Of a stretch of 7,404 bases of DNA, positions 5,633 through 7,404 are shown piece by piece. The notes under the pieces were generated by a model, which saw only the letters and a list, made by a program, of their open reading frames with translations, ran no database searches and was not told the origin of the DNA. Position 1 is the stretch's first letter. Each line of letters opens with the position of its first letter. A program made the translations under genes and the position numbers. Source of the stretch: Porphyromonadaceae bacterium (GTDB lineage: Bacteria > Bacteroidota > Bacteroidia > Bacteroidales > Tannerellaceae); the NCBI GenBank assembly GCA_003517945.1, contig DOZP01000184.1, positions 3,929 through 11,332 on the forward strand, given 5' to 3'.

Positions 5633-7404
5633 ATGTCTAAAAATGAAGATAATCAATCTGACGAATTAGAACAGGATATGGATCCTGTTTCCGAAGATAT
5701 GTCCGTAACGGAAGATACACCGGAGGATTTGTCTCATTCCGGATATAAGGTGCCCGGCATGGGAGACGGTGTGCATCAGCTTTCGGGTATGTATCAGAGC
5801 TGGTTTCTGGACTACGCTTCGTATGTTATTCTGGAACGCGCCGTACCGCATATCAATGACGGATTCAAACCTGTACAACGGCGTATTCTTCATTCGATGA
5901 AGATGTTGGACGACGGACGGTATAATAAGGTGGCGAATATTGTCGGTCATACGATGCAGTTTCATCCTCACGGGGATGCATCTATCGGAGACGCGCTTGT
6001 ACAGTTGGGCCAGAAAGATCTGCTGATTGATTGTCAGGGAAACTGGGGAAATATCCTCACCGGTGACGGCGCCGCCGCATCACGTTATATAGAGGCCCGG
6101 TTGTCGAAGTTTGCGCTGGATGTTTTATTTAATCCTAAGACGACCACCTGGAAACTTTCGTACGACGGGCGTAATAAGGAGCCGGTATCATTACCCGTGA
6201 AATTTCCGATGTTATTGGCACAGGGAGCGGAAGGGATTGCCGTCGGACTCTCTTCAAAGATCCTTCCTCATAACTACAATGAAATAATAGATGCTTCAAT
6301 CGCTTACCTGCGTGAAGAGCCGTTTGTTTTATATCCCGATTTTCAGACGGGGGGTTCTATTGATGTTTCCAAATACAATGACGGAGAACGTGGCGGTTCG
6401 GTGAAGGTACGTGCGAAAATCACCAAGCTGGATAACAAAACGCTTGTCGTTACCGAAATACCTTACGGCCGCAATACATCGTCACTGATTGATTCGATCC
6501 TGAAGGCGAATGATAAGGGTAAGATAAAAATCAAAAAAATTGATGATAACACGGCGCGTGATGCGGAAATTGTCGTGCATCTGGCGCCGGGCGTATCTTC
6601 CGACAAAACGATCGACGCGCTATATGCTTTTACGGATTGTGAAATAAGTATTTCGCCCAATTGTTGTGTGGTTGAAGAGAATAAACCGCGTTTCCTGACA
6701 GTCGGCGATGTGCTTCGTTATTCGACGGATCAGACCCTTGAATTGTTGCGGAAAGAACTTGAAATACATAAATTCGAACAGGAAGAACAATTGTTTTTCG
6801 CCTCGCTGGAACGTATTTTTATTGTAGAACGCATCTATAAAGACAAGGAATTTGAAACGGCCGGGTCCATGGATCTGGCGGTGAAGCATGTTGATAGCCG
6901 TCTGGAGCCGTTTAAGCCGGATTTTATACGTGAAGTGACGCGTGATGATATCATGCGCCTGATGGAGATAAAGATGGGGCGTATCCTGAAATTCAATATC
7001 GACAGCAACGACGAGCTGATTGCCAGGATAAAAGCGGAAATAGAAAGAGTAAACCACCATCTGGCTCATATCGTTGATTATGCGATAGACTGGTTTGCCA
7101 TGCTGAAAGACAAGTATGGCGCCGCTTATCCGCGTCGTACGGAACTCCGTAATTTTGATACCATCGTAGCGACCAAGGTGATAGAAGCGAATGAGAAACT
7201 ATATATTAACCGGGAAGAAGGCTTTATCGGTATGGCATTAAAACGGGACGAGTATATTTGTAACTGTTCCGAGATCGACGATATCATCCTATTTTATAAG
7301 AACGGAATCTGTAAGATCATCAAAGTCAGTGATAAAATATTTGTCGGAAAAGATATTCTTTATGTCAATGTTTTCAAGCGGAATGATAAACGTACTATCT
7401 ATAA
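5633..7404 (+). CDS. parC: DNA topoisomerase IV subunit A (type IIA), 3'-truncated by the window
   Basis: From ATG 5633 the frame stays open for 590 codons to the window edge, so the gene continues beyond it. Type IIA topoisomerases pass one duplex through a double-strand break in another. The A subunit makes the break and works with ParE to decatenate replicated chromosomes. An acidic leader of about 35 residues precedes the core. The winged-helix region carries 'HPHGDASIGD' (111-120), 'QGNWGN' (135-140) and 'AAASRYIEARLSKFA' with the catalytic Arg151-Tyr152 (Tyr codon 6086-6088). Next come 'QGAEGIAVGL', then 'TEIPYG', then the coiled-coil gate region ('RLMEIKMGRI'). The first part of the C-terminal beta-pinwheel starts near 7160. 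The 'HPHGDASIGDALV' form and 'QGNWGNILTGD' resemble the Bacteroidota topoisomerase IV A paralogue more than GyrA. The separating GyrA-box test cannot be made because that part is outside the window. No strong ribosome binding site is visible before the ATG, as is common in this phylum. Confidence 0.94.
   Translation, partial: MSKNEDNQSDELEQDMDPVSEDMSVTEDTPEDLSHSGYKVPGMGDGVHQLSGMYQSWFLDYASYVILERAVPHINDGFKPVQRRILHSMKMLDDGRYNKVANIVGHTMQFHPHGDASIGDALVQLGQKDLLIDCQGNWGNILTGDGAAASRYIEARLSKFALDVLFNPKTTTWKLSYDGRNKEPVSLPVKFPMLLAQGAEGIAVGLSSKILPHNYNEIIDASIAYLREEPFVLYPDFQTGGSIDVSKYNDGERGGSVKVRAKITKLDNKTLVVTEIPYGRNTSSLIDSILKANDKGKIKIKKIDDNTARDAEIVVHLAPGVSSDKTIDALYAFTDCEISISPNCCVVEENKPRFLTVGDVLRYSTDQTLELLRKELEIHKFEQEEQLFFASLERIFIVERIYKDKEFETAGSMDLAVKHVDSRLEPFKPDFIREVTRDDIMRLMEIKMGRILKFNIDSNDELIARIKAEIERVNHHLAHIVDYAIDWFAMLKDKYGAAYPRRTELRNFDTIVATKVIEANEKLYINREEGFIGMALKRDEYICNCSEIDDIILFYKNGICKIIKVSDKIFVGKDILYVNVFKRNDKRTIY

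Noticed and set aside
4844..5656. Long open frame on the minus strand (270 codons) across the tamL 3' end and the intergenic gap
   Set aside because: It lies almost wholly opposite the conserved Omp85 barrel, has no recognisable domain, would read through the terminator-promoter region, and its residue mix looks like a reverse shadow of biased codons.

Overview
This window looks like a housekeeping stretch of chromosome from a member of the Bacteroidota, most likely Bacteroidales. Three things support that. The Omp85 protein is a lipoprotein of the TamL type, which is characteristic of that phylum. The topoisomerase gene is preceded by TATATTTG, which matches the Bacteroides -7 promoter element TAnnTTTG. 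Strong Shine-Dalgarno sequences are largely absent. The moderate GC content would suit Parabacteroides or a relative, but I cannot fix the genus from sequence alone.

Layout, all on the + strand. Positions 1-3102 hold the C-terminal 1033 codons of a TamB/DUF490-family protein, whose start lies upstream of the window. After 19 bases comes a complete TamL-type lipoprotein of the Omp85 superfamily (about 3122-5527), with a lipobox, POTRA-like repeats and a 16-strand-type barrel region. The 105-base gap 5528-5632 carries an imperfect rho-independent terminator and then a probable promoter. From 5633 to the window end runs the first 590 codons of the DNA topoisomerase IV A subunit (ParC), which is cut off by the window edge.

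How they work together. TamB and TamL form a tight gene pair and are inferred to be a two-part envelope machine. TamB is a long beta-rich protein spanning the periplasm, and TamL is its outer-membrane Omp85 partner. Together they would serve outer-membrane protein assembly and/or phospholipid transport. The terminator and new promoter indicate that parC is a separate transcription unit with no functional link to the pair.

I saw no mobile element, CRISPR array, tRNA, rRNA, phage gene or defence gene. I did not find a previously undescribed system. The observations worth a second look are local: the uncertain tamL start, the Ala in the TamL lid-loop motif, the Ala at the quinolone-contact position of ParC, the acidic tail of TamB, and two small repeat structures inside tamB.
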